A DNA stretch of 64,000 bases from a virus. A model generated the notes under the pieces. That model was given only the letters and a program-made list of their open reading frames with translations, was not told where the DNA came from and ran no database searches. Position numbers and translations under genes: made by a program. The first letter of the stretch is position 1. Every line of letters begins with the position of its first letter. Where the stretch lies: IMG/VR virus record IMGVR_UViG_3300032309_002624, positions 1 through 64,000 of that record. One strand, 5' to 3'. Of the stretch, positions 26,592 through 35,717 are shown in pieces.

Positions 26592-27402
26592 ATTCTTTTA
26601 AATAGTTTTCAAAAATCCAATCGTCCAAAACACTGTATTTTTGAACTCTGTCGTAATTGTCTTTTATTGCCTCCATTTTTGATTGGTATAATTCTTCAGT
26701 TAATTGGGATAGGTCAAACATACCTTCAAAAAAGATTATACCATCAGGGTTAAAATATTCTACAACTTTTTTTGTTCCCATGTAAATCGGGATAGTTCCT
26801 GTTGCAAAACAATCTAATATTTTTTCAGTGAAGTAGGTATCATATGTATCATTTTCAACCGCAAATGAAAACATATAATCTTTTAGTCCAACTTCCTTGT
26901 TTGGTATTTCGTTAATACCTCTACCAAATACATCAATCTTATCAATATTATTCATTGCAAAATCATGTCTGATTTCGTGTTGACGAGTCCATCTTTTATT
27001 CGATGTAATCATAGAAGCCATCTTAGTTTTTGGATGGATTCCAAATTCTTTAATATAACTACCATAAGCTGGTGTCCACTTGAACTTTGGGTGTAATGAG
27101 AGTAATTCATCATTATGAGTCCAAATCTGTTCAAAAGTGTTAAGAACCTCATCTAAGTTTGATTTGATATTATCAATTGCTCCCCCATCAAATTTTCTTG
27201 ACTCAATAACCCAAAGGAATTTTTTCTTATTCCCATTATCTATTTTATGGTCTTCAATGGCCTTGAATAAGTCATTATCTAAATAAACTGAAATTGGGTT
27301 GTCGTAACTGTTAAAACACCATTCAATTAGTTGAGGAGCTTTATTTGCGGTAGAACCTTTATCATGTGAAAAGTTCCTTGATAACATGTTTAATTTAACC
27401 AT
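26584..27402 (-). CDS. Family 10 fucosyltransferase-like enzyme
   Basis: 272 residues. The C-terminal donor-binding signature of alpha-1,3/4-fucosyltransferases is clear: FSFAVENDTYDTYFTEKILDCFATGTIPIYMGTKKV, including the ExN, the TEK and the GT(I/V)PIYxG elements. The family uses GDP-L-fucose. No GDP-fucose pathway gene is present in the window, but a GDP-mannose 3,5-epimerase-like gene is, so a GDP-L-galactose donor is a realistic alternative. Start at M1 overlaps the GT11 gene by 13 bases. M6 at 27387 would avoid the overlap. Confidence 0.78.
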   Translation of the reverse strand: MVKLNMLSRNFSHDKGSTANKAPQLIEWCFNSYDNPISVYLDNDLFKAIEDHKIDNGNKKKFLWVIESRKFDGGAIDNIKSNLDEVLNTFEQIWTHNDELLSLHPKFKWTPAYGSYIKEFGIHPKTKMASMITSNKRWTRQHEIRHDFAMNNIDKIDVFGRGINEIPNKEVGLKDYMFSFAVENDTYDTYFTEKILDCFATGTIPIYMGTKKVVEYFNPDGIIFFEGMFDLSQLTEELYQSKMEAIKDNYDRVQKYSVLDDWIFENYLKEYV

Positions 27403-28199
27403 CCGTCTTCGTATTTTACTTCAAGTACTGTCCAATATGGTTCATAAATGTCTTTATAATTTCTTGGTCCTCTAGGTCCAAACCAAATTGAAGGTGCTAC
27501 TATTTTTTTATTATGGTTTTTGTTTAAGAAACTTGCCCACCATGAGAAGGTTGAATTAACTATGATGTTGTTTTTACATAATGACATTAACCACATTTCC
27601 CTGTAATCTTCGTCTTCTACGTAAGTTACGTTTTCAAATTTTAGGTTTTCCTTTACCCACTCTTTGTCATCACTGAAAACAAATACGTGAGAGTATTCAC
27701 CAATTTCTTTAACCGCTCTCTCGATGTATTTCTCAGTCGCAATTGGGTGAATATCTGGATTCATAAAACAATCACCTCTTCTGATGTGAACAGACAATGT
27801 GTTTTCTTGTTTTAGTTCAGGGTATCTTTCCACCATCTCACTGACGAATTCTTCCGTAGGTGAGAATATGTTTCTAATTCTATCATCATGACCTAAAAAG
27901 TTTTTTGAACTTTGAAAGTATCCGTCGAATACGGTATTACCTTCTTTCACGAATACATCAATGTATTCCCACGGACCTTCACTAACTTTTTCAAACCCAT
28001 CAATATTGTCAACAAACTTCATGTTTCTGAAAATATTATTTAGGTAGTTTTCTGTTTGTCTGCCTTGCATTGGTGTCCAAGACCTTGGAACGAAAACTAC
28101 ATCCCTGTTGTGGGTAATTCCCTGTGCAATAGCGTGGGCCGCTTGAAAAATTTGATTACCTAACCCACCCATTAAATTACACGATATTAAATTGCTCAT
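27390..28199 (-). CDS. Family 11 alpha-1,2-fucosyltransferase-like enzyme
   Basis: 269 residues. Family marks: MGGLGNQIFQ near residue 10, HIRRGD at 138-143 (binding of the GDP-sugar phosphate), VFSDD and VNSTFSWWASFLN. Typical enzymes add L-fucose in alpha-1,2 linkage to galactose. The neighbouring GT10-like gene suggests a glycan with two fucose-type residues. Confidence 0.85.
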   Translation of the reverse strand: MSNLISCNLMGGLGNQIFQAAHAIAQGITHNRDVVFVPRSWTPMQGRQTENYLNNIFRNMKFVDNIDGFEKVSEGPWEYIDVFVKEGNTVFDGYFQSSKNFLGHDDRIRNIFSPTEEFVSEMVERYPELKQENTLSVHIRRGDCFMNPDIHPIATEKYIERAVKEIGEYSHVFVFSDDKEWVKENLKFENVTYVEDEDYREMWLMSLCKNNIIVNSTFSWWASFLNKNHNKKIVAPSIWFGPRGPRNYKDIYEPYWTVLEVKYEDGWLN

Positions 28200-28924
28200 C
28201 TAACTAATTTTTTTAATTTTGTTTTATTTCTTATTATGTTTGCACATCTCTCTTGTTCTTGATGACCTCCACCTGTTGCACTACCTGGTTTGTGGTCATT
28301 GTATGGTGATTCTGCATTATAAACATAATACAAATTAGATAAGAATCTATAATTTTCCTCTCCCGCTAATTCTAAAAGTGAAAAGGTGTATGCAACATCT
28401 GCCGCAGATTTGAAGTATTCACCGTCGTCATCTCTAAGATAATCTTTAGGGATTGCTTTCCATAGAAAAGTTTTCCATGTTCTTAGATGAGAAAACCTGA
28501 AAGCGTCTTTACGAACCGTATTTGGATTACATTCCATAGAAAATCCGCTTTCACCACTTGAGTACATGAATGAGCCATTAGTTAACCAAATGTTTCCGTC
28601 AGAATACGTTTTACGAATATCCCCAACAACATCAGAATTTAATAAAAAATCATCACCGTCTAACTCAATCACAATATCTTCATCATCAAATGTTAATATA
28701 AGTTCATCCAAATTTTTTAATTTGAACTTTTTTTCGGTATTAACAATTAGTTTGAATCTTGGGTCCTCGGATATTAAGGATTTGCACACCCCAACAGAAT
28801 TGTCGGTAGACATGTCGTCAATAATGTAAACTTCGAAATCACTATCCTTTTGGGACTTCAAAGTTCTAATACAGTTTTTAATGTATTTTTCTGCGTTCCA
28901 AACGCATACTACAAATTTTATCAT
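28196..28924 (-). CDS. Family 2 glycosyltransferase
   Basis: 242 residues. The start FVVCVWNAEKYIKNCIRTLKSQ, VYIIDDMSTDNS and DIVIELDGDDFL are the classic GT2 nucleotide-binding and DxD motifs. The C-terminal segment SAADVAYTFSLLELAG fits the acceptor part. Start and end overlap both neighbours by 4 bases. Confidence 0.85.
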   Translation of the reverse strand: MIKFVVCVWNAEKYIKNCIRTLKSQKDSDFEVYIIDDMSTDNSVGVCKSLISEDPRFKLIVNTEKKFKLKNLDELILTFDDEDIVIELDGDDFLLNSDVVGDIRKTYSDGNIWLTNGSFMYSSGESGFSMECNPNTVRKDAFRFSHLRTWKTFLWKAIPKDYLRDDDGEYFKSAADVAYTFSLLELAGEENYRFLSNLYYVYNAESPYNDHKPGSATGGGHQEQERCANIIRNKTKLKKLVR

Positions 28925-30081
28925 TGTAAATTAATTACGAATCCTTCAGGGGTCGTTCCTGGTTTATAAAATTTCAATCTACCGTTGTGTTCCTCACTCA
29001 AATCTGACAGTTGTTTACTGACAGCATCTATTTCAATAACGTTTAGATAATAACCTTCATTCAGTAAATCCAAACACAGTTTGAATTGTTGTGATTCTTC
29101 TAAGATATCGGTTCCTCTTTTGTAGGTTATGTAGTTCATAACGAAAGGAATTGTTTTATCTGGATTCTGTTTAATGAATAAATCCTTTAAAAAGGAAGCG
29201 TGTTCTTTGTTGAATTCATCTACAGTAAATGGTAGATTAAGTTCCATTCCGAGTTCTTTGGCGTAGTGACCTAAAGCCCTGTTATCCCTTGGTAAACAAG
29301 GTCCACCGAATCCAAAACCATATTTCATATATTTGTTACCAACTCTGGTGTCACCACCAATCGCCTTTAACACTGAGTCAATCTCATTACTTAAGTTTGA
29401 CTTAGTAAGAATATCCCCCATCATATTGGCGTAACTAATTTTAGTTGTTAAAAAACAGTTGATACCTATTTTTGTTATTTCCGCTGCTTTACATGACATT
29501 ACATGTGCGTTGACAGGTGTTGTTTGGATTTTAGTATAAATTGAAATTAATTCATTTGCCAATTCTTGATACTCGGTACCTATCAAAACAATGTCGGACT
29601 CTTCAAGACCTTTTACAATTTCACCTTGAGCAATGAACTCAGGATTATATGCAACTTGAATACTAAACATTGATAATCTTTTCTGAACTTGTTCTACGTC
29701 ACCAGGGTTAGTTGTACATCCCACAATAAATTTTTTATTGAAAACGGGAATATCTTGTTTAGACGATTCGAAAAAATCATTTGCAACTTCAAATACTGCT
29801 GAAGTATCGTAACTACCATCGGTAGTGGACGGGGTCGCAACAAAGGTGAATATGATGTCACAATTTTTTATAATTTCAATATTACTGGTTGTTGCACTAA
29901 AATTCGTAACCTCAAATAACATTTTTTGTATTAAAGGTTCGTTTGTTATACAAATGTTATTGTTAAGATTAAAAACATAATCTTCACGCTTATCGGATAC
30001 AATCACTTCGTATCCTGCTTTTTCACAAAGAAGTGCGAATGTGAGACCTAATCTACCAGCCCCGATTATTCCTATCTTCAT
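28921..30081 (-). CDS. UDP-glucose/GDP-mannose dehydrogenase-like enzyme
   Basis: 386 residues. NAD site GIIGAGRLG (4-12), VATPST (81-86), YNPEFIAQGE, the central lysine in AAEITKIGINCFLTTKISYANMM, and the catalytic cysteine C262 in FGGPCLPRD. Family members oxidise UDP-glucose to UDP-glucuronate, or the GDP-Man, UDP-GlcNAc or UDP-ManNAc equivalents, using two NAD+. The adjacent NAD synthase gene is consistent with a high NAD+ demand. The C-terminal domain is shorter than in many homologues. Confidence 0.85.
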   Translation of the reverse strand: MKIGIIGAGRLGLTFALLCEKAGYEVIVSDKREDYVFNLNNNICITNEPLIQKMLFEVTNFSATTSNIEIIKNCDIIFTFVATPSTTDGSYDTSAVFEVANDFFESSKQDIPVFNKKFIVGCTTNPGDVEQVQKRLSMFSIQVAYNPEFIAQGEIVKGLEESDIVLIGTEYQELANELISIYTKIQTTPVNAHVMSCKAAEITKIGINCFLTTKISYANMMGDILTKSNLSNEIDSVLKAIGGDTRVGNKYMKYGFGFGGPCLPRDNRALGHYAKELGMELNLPFTVDEFNKEHASFLKDLFIKQNPDKTIPFVMNYITYKRGTDILEESQQFKLCLDLLNEGYYLNVIEIDAVSKQLSDLSEEHNGRLKFYKPGTTPEGFVINLQ

Positions 30082-30872
30082 ATAATTTCGTTTTCTTTTA
30101 AATCAAATATTGGTATTGAAACCATTTTGTGTTTATTCTTTTTATTAAAACCCAAATAGGTCTCAACAATTTTATATTCTTTACTACTATAACATAATTT
30201 GTTTATTCCATATTCCATCGCCCATTCTAACTCTTCATAAGTCGCCCCGATTTGGGTTTCATCAACTCTGTTATCATCCCATAATCCATCGGTAGGTTCA
30301 GCTTCAACAATTTCTTGACAAACACCTAAGTGAATACCGAGGTTTCTAACCTCAGTTTTATATAGGTCTGCAATTGGAGAAATATCTACTCCACCGTCAC
30401 CATATTTGGTATAAAACCCAACACCAAAATCCTCAACTTTATTTCCAGTACCAACTACAATACCATTCTTTGACGCCGCAATTTGATACAAGGTTATCAT
30501 TCTCAATCTTGATTTCGTGTTTGCGAATCCTAATTCAGAATTATAATCTTTTCTAAAAACTGGATGAGATTTAAACTCTTCAAATGTTTTACTCAAATCA
30601 ACATTTAAACCAATCACATTATCTTTATATTTGCTTGATAAATAACTGATGTGTTTTTCGGATAGTTCGGTGTTCTTTAATGTGGAGTTTAATGGCATAC
30701 CAACAACAATGGTTGGAATTCCTGTTTCCGCACACAAGGTTGAAACAACCGCAGAATCAATTCCTCCTGAAACACCAATCACTAAGGTTTCTATGTTGTT
30801 TTCTTCAACATAGTTCTTTATCCATTCTTTAATTTGATTTGATAGATTTTCGTAATCAATAATTCGATTCAT
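30078..30872 (-). CDS. nadE: Ammonia-dependent NAD+ synthase
   Basis: 264 residues. ATP-pyrophosphatase loop SGGIDS (35-40). Further motifs are VGTGNKVEDFGVGFYTKYGDGGVDI and the dinucleotide site PIADLYKTEVRNLG. It lacks the glutaminase domain, so ammonia would be the nitrogen donor. It ends the NAD pathway (NaAD + NH3 + ATP to NAD+). It overlaps the UGDH-like gene by 4 bases. No other NAD-pathway gene is seen in the window. Confidence 0.88.
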   Translation of the reverse strand: MNRIIDYENLSNQIKEWIKNYVEENNIETLVIGVSGGIDSAVVSTLCAETGIPTIVVGMPLNSTLKNTELSEKHISYLSSKYKDNVIGLNVDLSKTFEEFKSHPVFRKDYNSELGFANTKSRLRMITLYQIAASKNGIVVGTGNKVEDFGVGFYTKYGDGGVDISPIADLYKTEVRNLGIHLGVCQEIVEAEPTDGLWDDNRVDETQIGATYEELEWAMEYGINKLCYSSKEYKIVETYLGFNKKNKHKMVSIPIFDLKENEII

Positions 30873-32497
30873 TATAATAGTTTTTTGTATTCTTCTTTTA
30901 TTTGTGTTGCAACGTTGGATGCAAAGTATTTTTCTACATCTGTAGGTGGTTCAAATCTTTCTTTTGATAAGATGAATCCACCTGAATCAACTTTATAAAT
31001 CCAACTTGGTTTTCCACACATCCATCCTTCAATGGTTGTTCTTCCCAATTGTATTCCCGCTGTCTCAGAACACTTTTGAACATATGGCTCAACGTTCCAT
31101 GTTGGAGGAAAATGTTTTACGTGTGCGTTTGACAATATTGCAGGTAGATAATTTGATTTGTCTTCTCCAACCAACCAAAGTTCTTTTCCGTTGTCGGATG
31201 CATAATCAATCAAATCCATAATAGTTTCTCTCCTTAGGTAATCGATAGTACCGACAAACAAAATAAAGTTTTCTTCTTTAACCGACTTTGGCTTAAACTT
31301 TTCGTTATCTATTGGGTTATAGATAACTTCAATCATTTCTTCAGGTATTTCAAATTTATCTATAATGTGTTCCTTAATTTCAGGTCTGATTGCAATATAT
31401 TTTTTTATTGATTCGTGTTTGATTGGGTCTTCTAATTCTATAACTTCAGAATGAATTGAATATACCTTATCAATTTCAGGATAAAATTGAATCATTCTTT
31501 CGGCAACAGGTTTGTGTTGCATATGTATGATATCGTAGTTAACGTCAGATACTCGGTACATTACATTTGGTTGTGAAGGTTGAAACCCTTTATCGGTTGT
31601 AATTCCCCACTGACCATCACCAAGTTTGAATCCAGGTGACTGCTCAAATGATAAACACTTGATACCTTGTCTTTTTGCCATATCTGTAAGTGGACCACCT
31701 ATTTGTGACAATACTGTAACATCACAGTTTTGCTTAATTAAATTTTTGGCGAGTTCATAAACGTATAACTCAGAACCAGTAAAGGTTCTGAAAAACAAAC
31801 AACTTATTAATACCTTTATTTTTTTCTGAGAATCAAAAGGTAGTTTGATTGGGAGATTCGATTTATACTTTTCTTCAAATATTTTTCTATTTGATTCCCA
31901 CTGTTCATTTGTTTGACCTATTGATTTGTGAGTAATTCTTATGTTGGTTATAACTCCAACCCTAACTCCTTCTAAATGGTTTTCAAAACAAAAAGGGATG
32001 TCATAAAAATGAAACCCTTTAAACTCTTCGTTGAAGTTTTTCTTAATTCTTTTTTTATGTACGGCGATAAATAAACCATCAACAATAACCGTTTCAATTA
32101 TAGAGTTACCAACCGAGTCTGCATATCTTGATTCCCATTTTTTACCTCCGTTCTCGTGGTTTACAATACCAACCATTTTTTTTCTATCTTGCCACCACAT
32201 ACCACTCGAAGGCATTGAGGTTGTTCCTGCCATTCCAATAATTCCGAAATCGGTTTTTTCAAAATGTTTAATCAGTTTGCTATACCAAGAATTGGTATCA
32301 AAATAAATGTCGTCATGACAAAGAACAACTATGTCAGTTTTTGCCTCAGACAATATTTCGTTATAAACTTCAGATAACGACCTACCATTGTTATTAACCT
32401 TTTCAATAACTTCTATTTTTTTAAAACCAGAACTTTTCTTAAGGTATTCAATAAACTCAGGTTTGCTTTCTCTAGTTGAGTATCCTACTGTAATCAT
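30872..32497 (-). CDS. Two-domain glycosyltransferase (GT-A plus GT4)
   Basis: 541 residues. Residues 1-220 are GT-A like: VGYSTRESKPEFIEYL, VVLCHDDIYFD with the acidic site, GIIGMAGTT and FHFYDIPFCFE. Residues about 225-541 are GT-B/GT4 like: KVLISCLFFRTFTGSELYVYELAKNL, IIHMQHKP, IYNPIDNEKFKP, FILFVGTIDYLRRETIM and ELWLVGEDKS. Such fusions add two consecutive sugars or work on both sides of a repeat unit. It overlaps nadE by 1 base. Confidence 0.78.
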   Translation of the reverse strand: MITVGYSTRESKPEFIEYLKKSSGFKKIEVIEKVNNNGRSLSEVYNEILSEAKTDIVVLCHDDIYFDTNSWYSKLIKHFEKTDFGIIGMAGTTSMPSSGMWWQDRKKMVGIVNHENGGKKWESRYADSVGNSIIETVIVDGLFIAVHKKRIKKNFNEEFKGFHFYDIPFCFENHLEGVRVGVITNIRITHKSIGQTNEQWESNRKIFEEKYKSNLPIKLPFDSQKKIKVLISCLFFRTFTGSELYVYELAKNLIKQNCDVTVLSQIGGPLTDMAKRQGIKCLSFEQSPGFKLGDGQWGITTDKGFQPSQPNVMYRVSDVNYDIIHMQHKPVAERMIQFYPEIDKVYSIHSEVIELEDPIKHESIKKYIAIRPEIKEHIIDKFEIPEEMIEVIYNPIDNEKFKPKSVKEENFILFVGTIDYLRRETIMDLIDYASDNGKELWLVGEDKSNYLPAILSNAHVKHFPPTWNVEPYVQKCSETAGIQLGRTTIEGWMCGKPSWIYKVDSGGFILSKERFEPPTDVEKYFASNVATQIKEEYKKLL

Positions 32498-32502
32498 GTT
32501 AA

Positions 32503-33123
32503 TTATTTAATTCCTGTACTTCCGAATCCATTATCACCTCTGTCTTTGTCTTCAACTTTTTCTACTAAACTTAAAGAAACGTACCTACCGTTTACCACAG
32601 GACACAAAACCGCCTGAGCGACTTTCATACCTTTTGATATGGTAACAGTTTCATTACTAGTATTGAACATAATGACTTTTATTTCACCAACATATCCCGA
32701 ATCAACAGTTCCTGGTGTATTAAGAACCGTAAGTCCTTGGTTTAATGCTAAACCACTCTTTGGTCTAACTTGAATTTCATACTCATCGGGGATAGATAAT
32801 TTTAATCCTGTTGGGATTAATGCTCTACCAAATGGTGGTATGTTTATTTCTATTGTTGAATATAAATCAAATCCTGAATCCGAAGGGTAAGCGTAGGAAG
32901 GAAACTTCGCATTGTCATGTACCAACTCAACACCTAAGGTTTTTGTCTTCATCATTTCCATATGACTCTTGTCCATTTCATCTACCGACATACCTAATAG
33001 TTCTTCAAGTTCTTTCATGTAATCTTCTTCAGGTTCAATACCTGTATCTTGTTTTATCTTATTGAATGTCTCTTGTATTTCTGCCCAAATCTTTGGGTCA
33101 AGGTCTTCGTTCATTTGTTGCAT
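32503..33123 (-). CDS. dut: dUTPase with N-terminal extension
   Basis: 206 residues against about 140-150 for the trimeric enzyme. All five motifs are present: PSDSGFDL (80-87), PTGL (104), RPKSGLA (120-126), GTVDSGYVGEI (138-148) and RGDNGFGSTG (195-204). It hydrolyses dUTP to dUMP, keeping uracil out of phage DNA and feeding dTMP synthesis. Residues 1-62 are an acidic helical extension (EEDYMKELEELLGMSVDEM) with no known match. A later start (M4 or M36) cannot be excluded. The gene is placed with the exonuclease at 33123 inside the sugar operon. Confidence 0.9.
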   Translation of the reverse strand: MQQMNEDLDPKIWAEIQETFNKIKQDTGIEPEEDYMKELEELLGMSVDEMDKSHMEMMKTKTLGVELVHDNAKFPSYAYPSDSGFDLYSTIEINIPPFGRALIPTGLKLSIPDEYEIQVRPKSGLALNQGLTVLNTPGTVDSGYVGEIKVIMFNTSNETVTISKGMKVAQAVLCPVVNGRYVSLSLVEKVEDKDRGDNGFGSTGIK

Positions 33124-33824
33124 TATTCTAAAGTTGTTATTTTTTTTATTACATCGATTAATACCAATACATCTTTTTCACAGTACTCCACAATACCTTT
33201 GATATCTTTTTTCGTCCAATAAGCATCGTGTACTTTGTTTCCTGTTACTTCCATATTCTTGGATGATTCAACTCCCATACAAACACACATTAGTTCTAGT
33301 GAAGCGATTGAACCATATCCACCGTATTGCCAAAGTTCTTTTGTATCTAGAGCTTTAATTTCCCATGGTTTTGTATCATGACCTGGTAAAATTTTTGGTG
33401 GCAATAGACCATTCATAATCATTCTTTTTGCCAACATTGGAATATCAAATCCCTTTACATTATGACCACACAAGAAGAATCCTAACTCACCAATTCTACG
33501 TAAAAGTTTTTGAACATCTTGTAACAAATCTTTCTCATTTTCGTTACTGAATGATTGTATCTTTGTTTCACCCTTGTCTGTCACGAACGCAACACTCACA
33601 CACGCAATTTTTGCAAACTCAGGAACTAATGCTGCTCGGTTTACAAACATTTGTTCTACACCTTTATCAGCATCTTCAGGAAATCTTTTTTGAAACCAAT
33701 CAAAATAATTTTTGAATTGAAATGCAAGTTCAGGTCTATTAGATTCTAAAGAATCCCATTCAGGTTGGATACCAACGGTTTCAATATCTAAAAACAAAAG
33801 TTTTGTAAGGGGTATGTTTATCAT
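33123..33824 (-). CDS. DEDD 3'-5' exonuclease (PolB-associated type)
   Basis: 233 residues. ExoI is LFLDIETVG near residues 10-18, ExoII CGHNVKGFDIPML, ExoIII EYCEKDVLVL. The layout matches the stand-alone 3'-5' exonucleases related to the PolB proofreading domain. It could proofread, trim or degrade DNA or RNA. In this operon it pairs with dUTPase as a nucleic-acid enzyme among sugar genes. It overlaps the gene upstream by 4 bases. Confidence 0.82.
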   Translation of the reverse strand: MINIPLTKLLFLDIETVGIQPEWDSLESNRPELAFQFKNYFDWFQKRFPEDADKGVEQMFVNRAALVPEFAKIACVSVAFVTDKGETKIQSFSNENEKDLLQDVQKLLRRIGELGFFLCGHNVKGFDIPMLAKRMIMNGLLPPKILPGHDTKPWEIKALDTKELWQYGGYGSIASLELMCVCMGVESSKNMEVTGNKVHDAYWTKKDIKGIVEYCEKDVLVLIDVIKKITTLE

Positions 33825-35032
33825 AATAATGATTTATAAAATTGTGCTCTATTTTTCGTTACCACGTTTAAATCGTACTTGTCTTTCACGGTCTCATATA
33901 ATCTTTCTCCCATGTCTTCAACCATATTTGGATTCTTGATTAGTTTTTCAATACACTTCGACCAATCACTATGATTTCGAACCTCTTTAATCAACATTGC
34001 ATTTCCGTCTACGAAGTTACCATTTTCTAAACAATGTTTCAAATCTATTGTGTATGGACCAATTTCAGAAGCAATTAATGCTTTTTTATAAAATCCTGCC
34101 TCAATAACTTTGAGTTGAGATTTCATTCTGTTAAACATAGTGTTTTTGATTGGTGCCAAAGATACATCAAATTTTGAATAATTCTTAGCATAAGATGTAA
34201 CAGGTTTTGTCCAAACTCTTAGATATGATTCATTCATCTCATTTTCATAAGAATCCTGATTATACTTCAATAAATGTTTTTTATAGTCCTCAGAAATAAT
34301 TGAGAAATTTTGTGTGAATATTTTCTCATATTGAGCCCATACAGTTTCTGCTGGTAATATATTTCTTTTGGTGTGTTCGCCAGTTTGAGCGTTGATTTCT
34401 GTAACGGTACCTCTTGTATCAAAACCACAAAGAACATATTGAACTTTATCTTTATGACTCGTTAGCTTTGAGAATCCGTCATTCAATAACTGAATATCGT
34501 GTAAGTGAGATGAGCCTCCTAACCAACCAATTCTAAGTTTATCAGACTTTTGGGTAGGTTCTTTAAATTGAGGTTCATTAGGGTTTATTGCGTTTGGAAA
34601 TACAACTACGTTCTTATTAAACTTTCTTATTTCGTCTGCAAATAACTCTGTGGTTGTAGTAACATATTTGGATACTTTTAGATTTGCAACAATTTTTTCG
34701 TTAATCTTGTTAACTTTAATGATATCGTGAATCGGATGTTCTTTTCCTGGCATCCAATAGTCGTCAATATCACACACAGTGATAACTCCTAAAGAGTTTA
34801 ACATTTGTATTAATCTATTTGCCTTTTCGAAATCGGGACCGATACTTCTATGGTAAGCAACTATTTCATATTGGGTCCAAAAATTAACATCATCATATGG
34901 TGGTTCGTACACAATATCGACGTGAAAATCTTCAGGATTTTGATTTTGTAAAAAAATGTGAGGGTCGACAGACCTAAATTTACCAACTCCCGACCTGTCG
35001 GATGGTACGACTAAAACTTTGATTTTTGACAT
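33821..35032 (-). CDS. GT4-type glycosyltransferase
   Basis: 403 residues with two Rossmann halves. The first has KVLVVPSDRSGVGKFRSVDP and VCDIDDYW, then VSKYVTTTTELFADEIRKF. The second has RIGWLGGSSHLHDIQLL, VLCGFDTRG and the donor-binding segment RMKSQLKVIEAGFYKKALIASEIG. It is the first gene of the sugar operon proper. A 54-base gap without a clear promoter separates it from the small genes upstream. Confidence 0.75.
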   Translation of the reverse strand: MSKIKVLVVPSDRSGVGKFRSVDPHIFLQNQNPEDFHVDIVYEPPYDDVNFWTQYEIVAYHRSIGPDFEKANRLIQMLNSLGVITVCDIDDYWMPGKEHPIHDIIKVNKINEKIVANLKVSKYVTTTTELFADEIRKFNKNVVVFPNAINPNEPQFKEPTQKSDKLRIGWLGGSSHLHDIQLLNDGFSKLTSHKDKVQYVLCGFDTRGTVTEINAQTGEHTKRNILPAETVWAQYEKIFTQNFSIISEDYKKHLLKYNQDSYENEMNESYLRVWTKPVTSYAKNYSKFDVSLAPIKNTMFNRMKSQLKVIEAGFYKKALIASEIGPYTIDLKHCLENGNFVDGNAMLIKEVRNHSDWSKCIEKLIKNPNMVEDMGERLYETVKDKYDLNVVTKNRAQFYKSLL

Positions 35033-35086
35033 AAATTATAATATATACCTCAAAATATAAGGTTTTATGTCAAATAAGAAAAGGGG

Positions 35087-35713
35087 TTAAGATAACTTTT
35101 TAATTTTGGTAACTTTACCTTCAAATATGTGTTTTCCTACTTTGAAACTGAATACTTCACTAGCCTTTTCTGATGATTCAATTAATAATCCGTTTTCTTT
35201 CAAAGCATTATTAACCGCTTCGTTAATCATTTTTTGTAGGACTTTATAATCAAAATTACCAGTTGGTTGCGATTGTGTTTGTTGTTTTGGTTTTGCGGAT
35301 TCAGGTGTATATCCTCCTTGATTTTCTTTCATTAATCTAGATGCTCTTTCAATCAAATCATTCGAAAGAGTTGGAGATTGTTGTTGAGGTTGTGCAATCG
35401 GGTGTTCCATCATAAGTTTTTTAATCTCATCAGGAAGTTTTGAATTTTTGATTGCGTCAACAGTAGGAACACCTACCGGCTTTGTATTAACTTTTGGAAG
35501 TTCTGATAAATACGGTTGGCTCATTTGAGCTTGTTGTGGAGATTCTTGCAAGAATTCTTGTGGAATATTGTACTTAGCTTGTGGCATATCAAATTCCTGT
35601 AAGGACGTTAGTGGTAATCCTTGATTGGTTGAACTTGCACTTTTATTAAACTTAGGGCTATCCATAATCGCTTTAGACGCCACTAATCTACTCATTAAAT
35701 CGTTTTCATTCAT
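35087..35713 (-). CDS. Gln/Pro-rich protein of unknown function
   Basis: 208 residues. Residues 1-140 are rich in Gln, Pro and Ser (QEFLQESPQQAQMSQPYL). The last 65 residues look folded: a helix YKVLQKMINEAVNNAL and a beta hairpin VFSFKVGKHIFEGKVTKI. No family recognised. It lies with other small genes in an operon behind the late-type motif at 37699, so a virion or assembly role is likely. Confidence 0.5.
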   Translation of the reverse strand: MNENDLMSRLVASKAIMDSPKFNKSASSTNQGLPLTSLQEFDMPQAKYNIPQEFLQESPQQAQMSQPYLSELPKVNTKPVGVPTVDAIKNSKLPDEIKKLMMEHPIAQPQQQSPTLSNDLIERASRLMKENQGGYTPESAKPKQQTQSQPTGNFDYKVLQKMINEAVNNALKENGLLIESSEKASEVFSFKVGKHIFEGKVTKIKKLS

Positions 35714-35717
35714 AATA

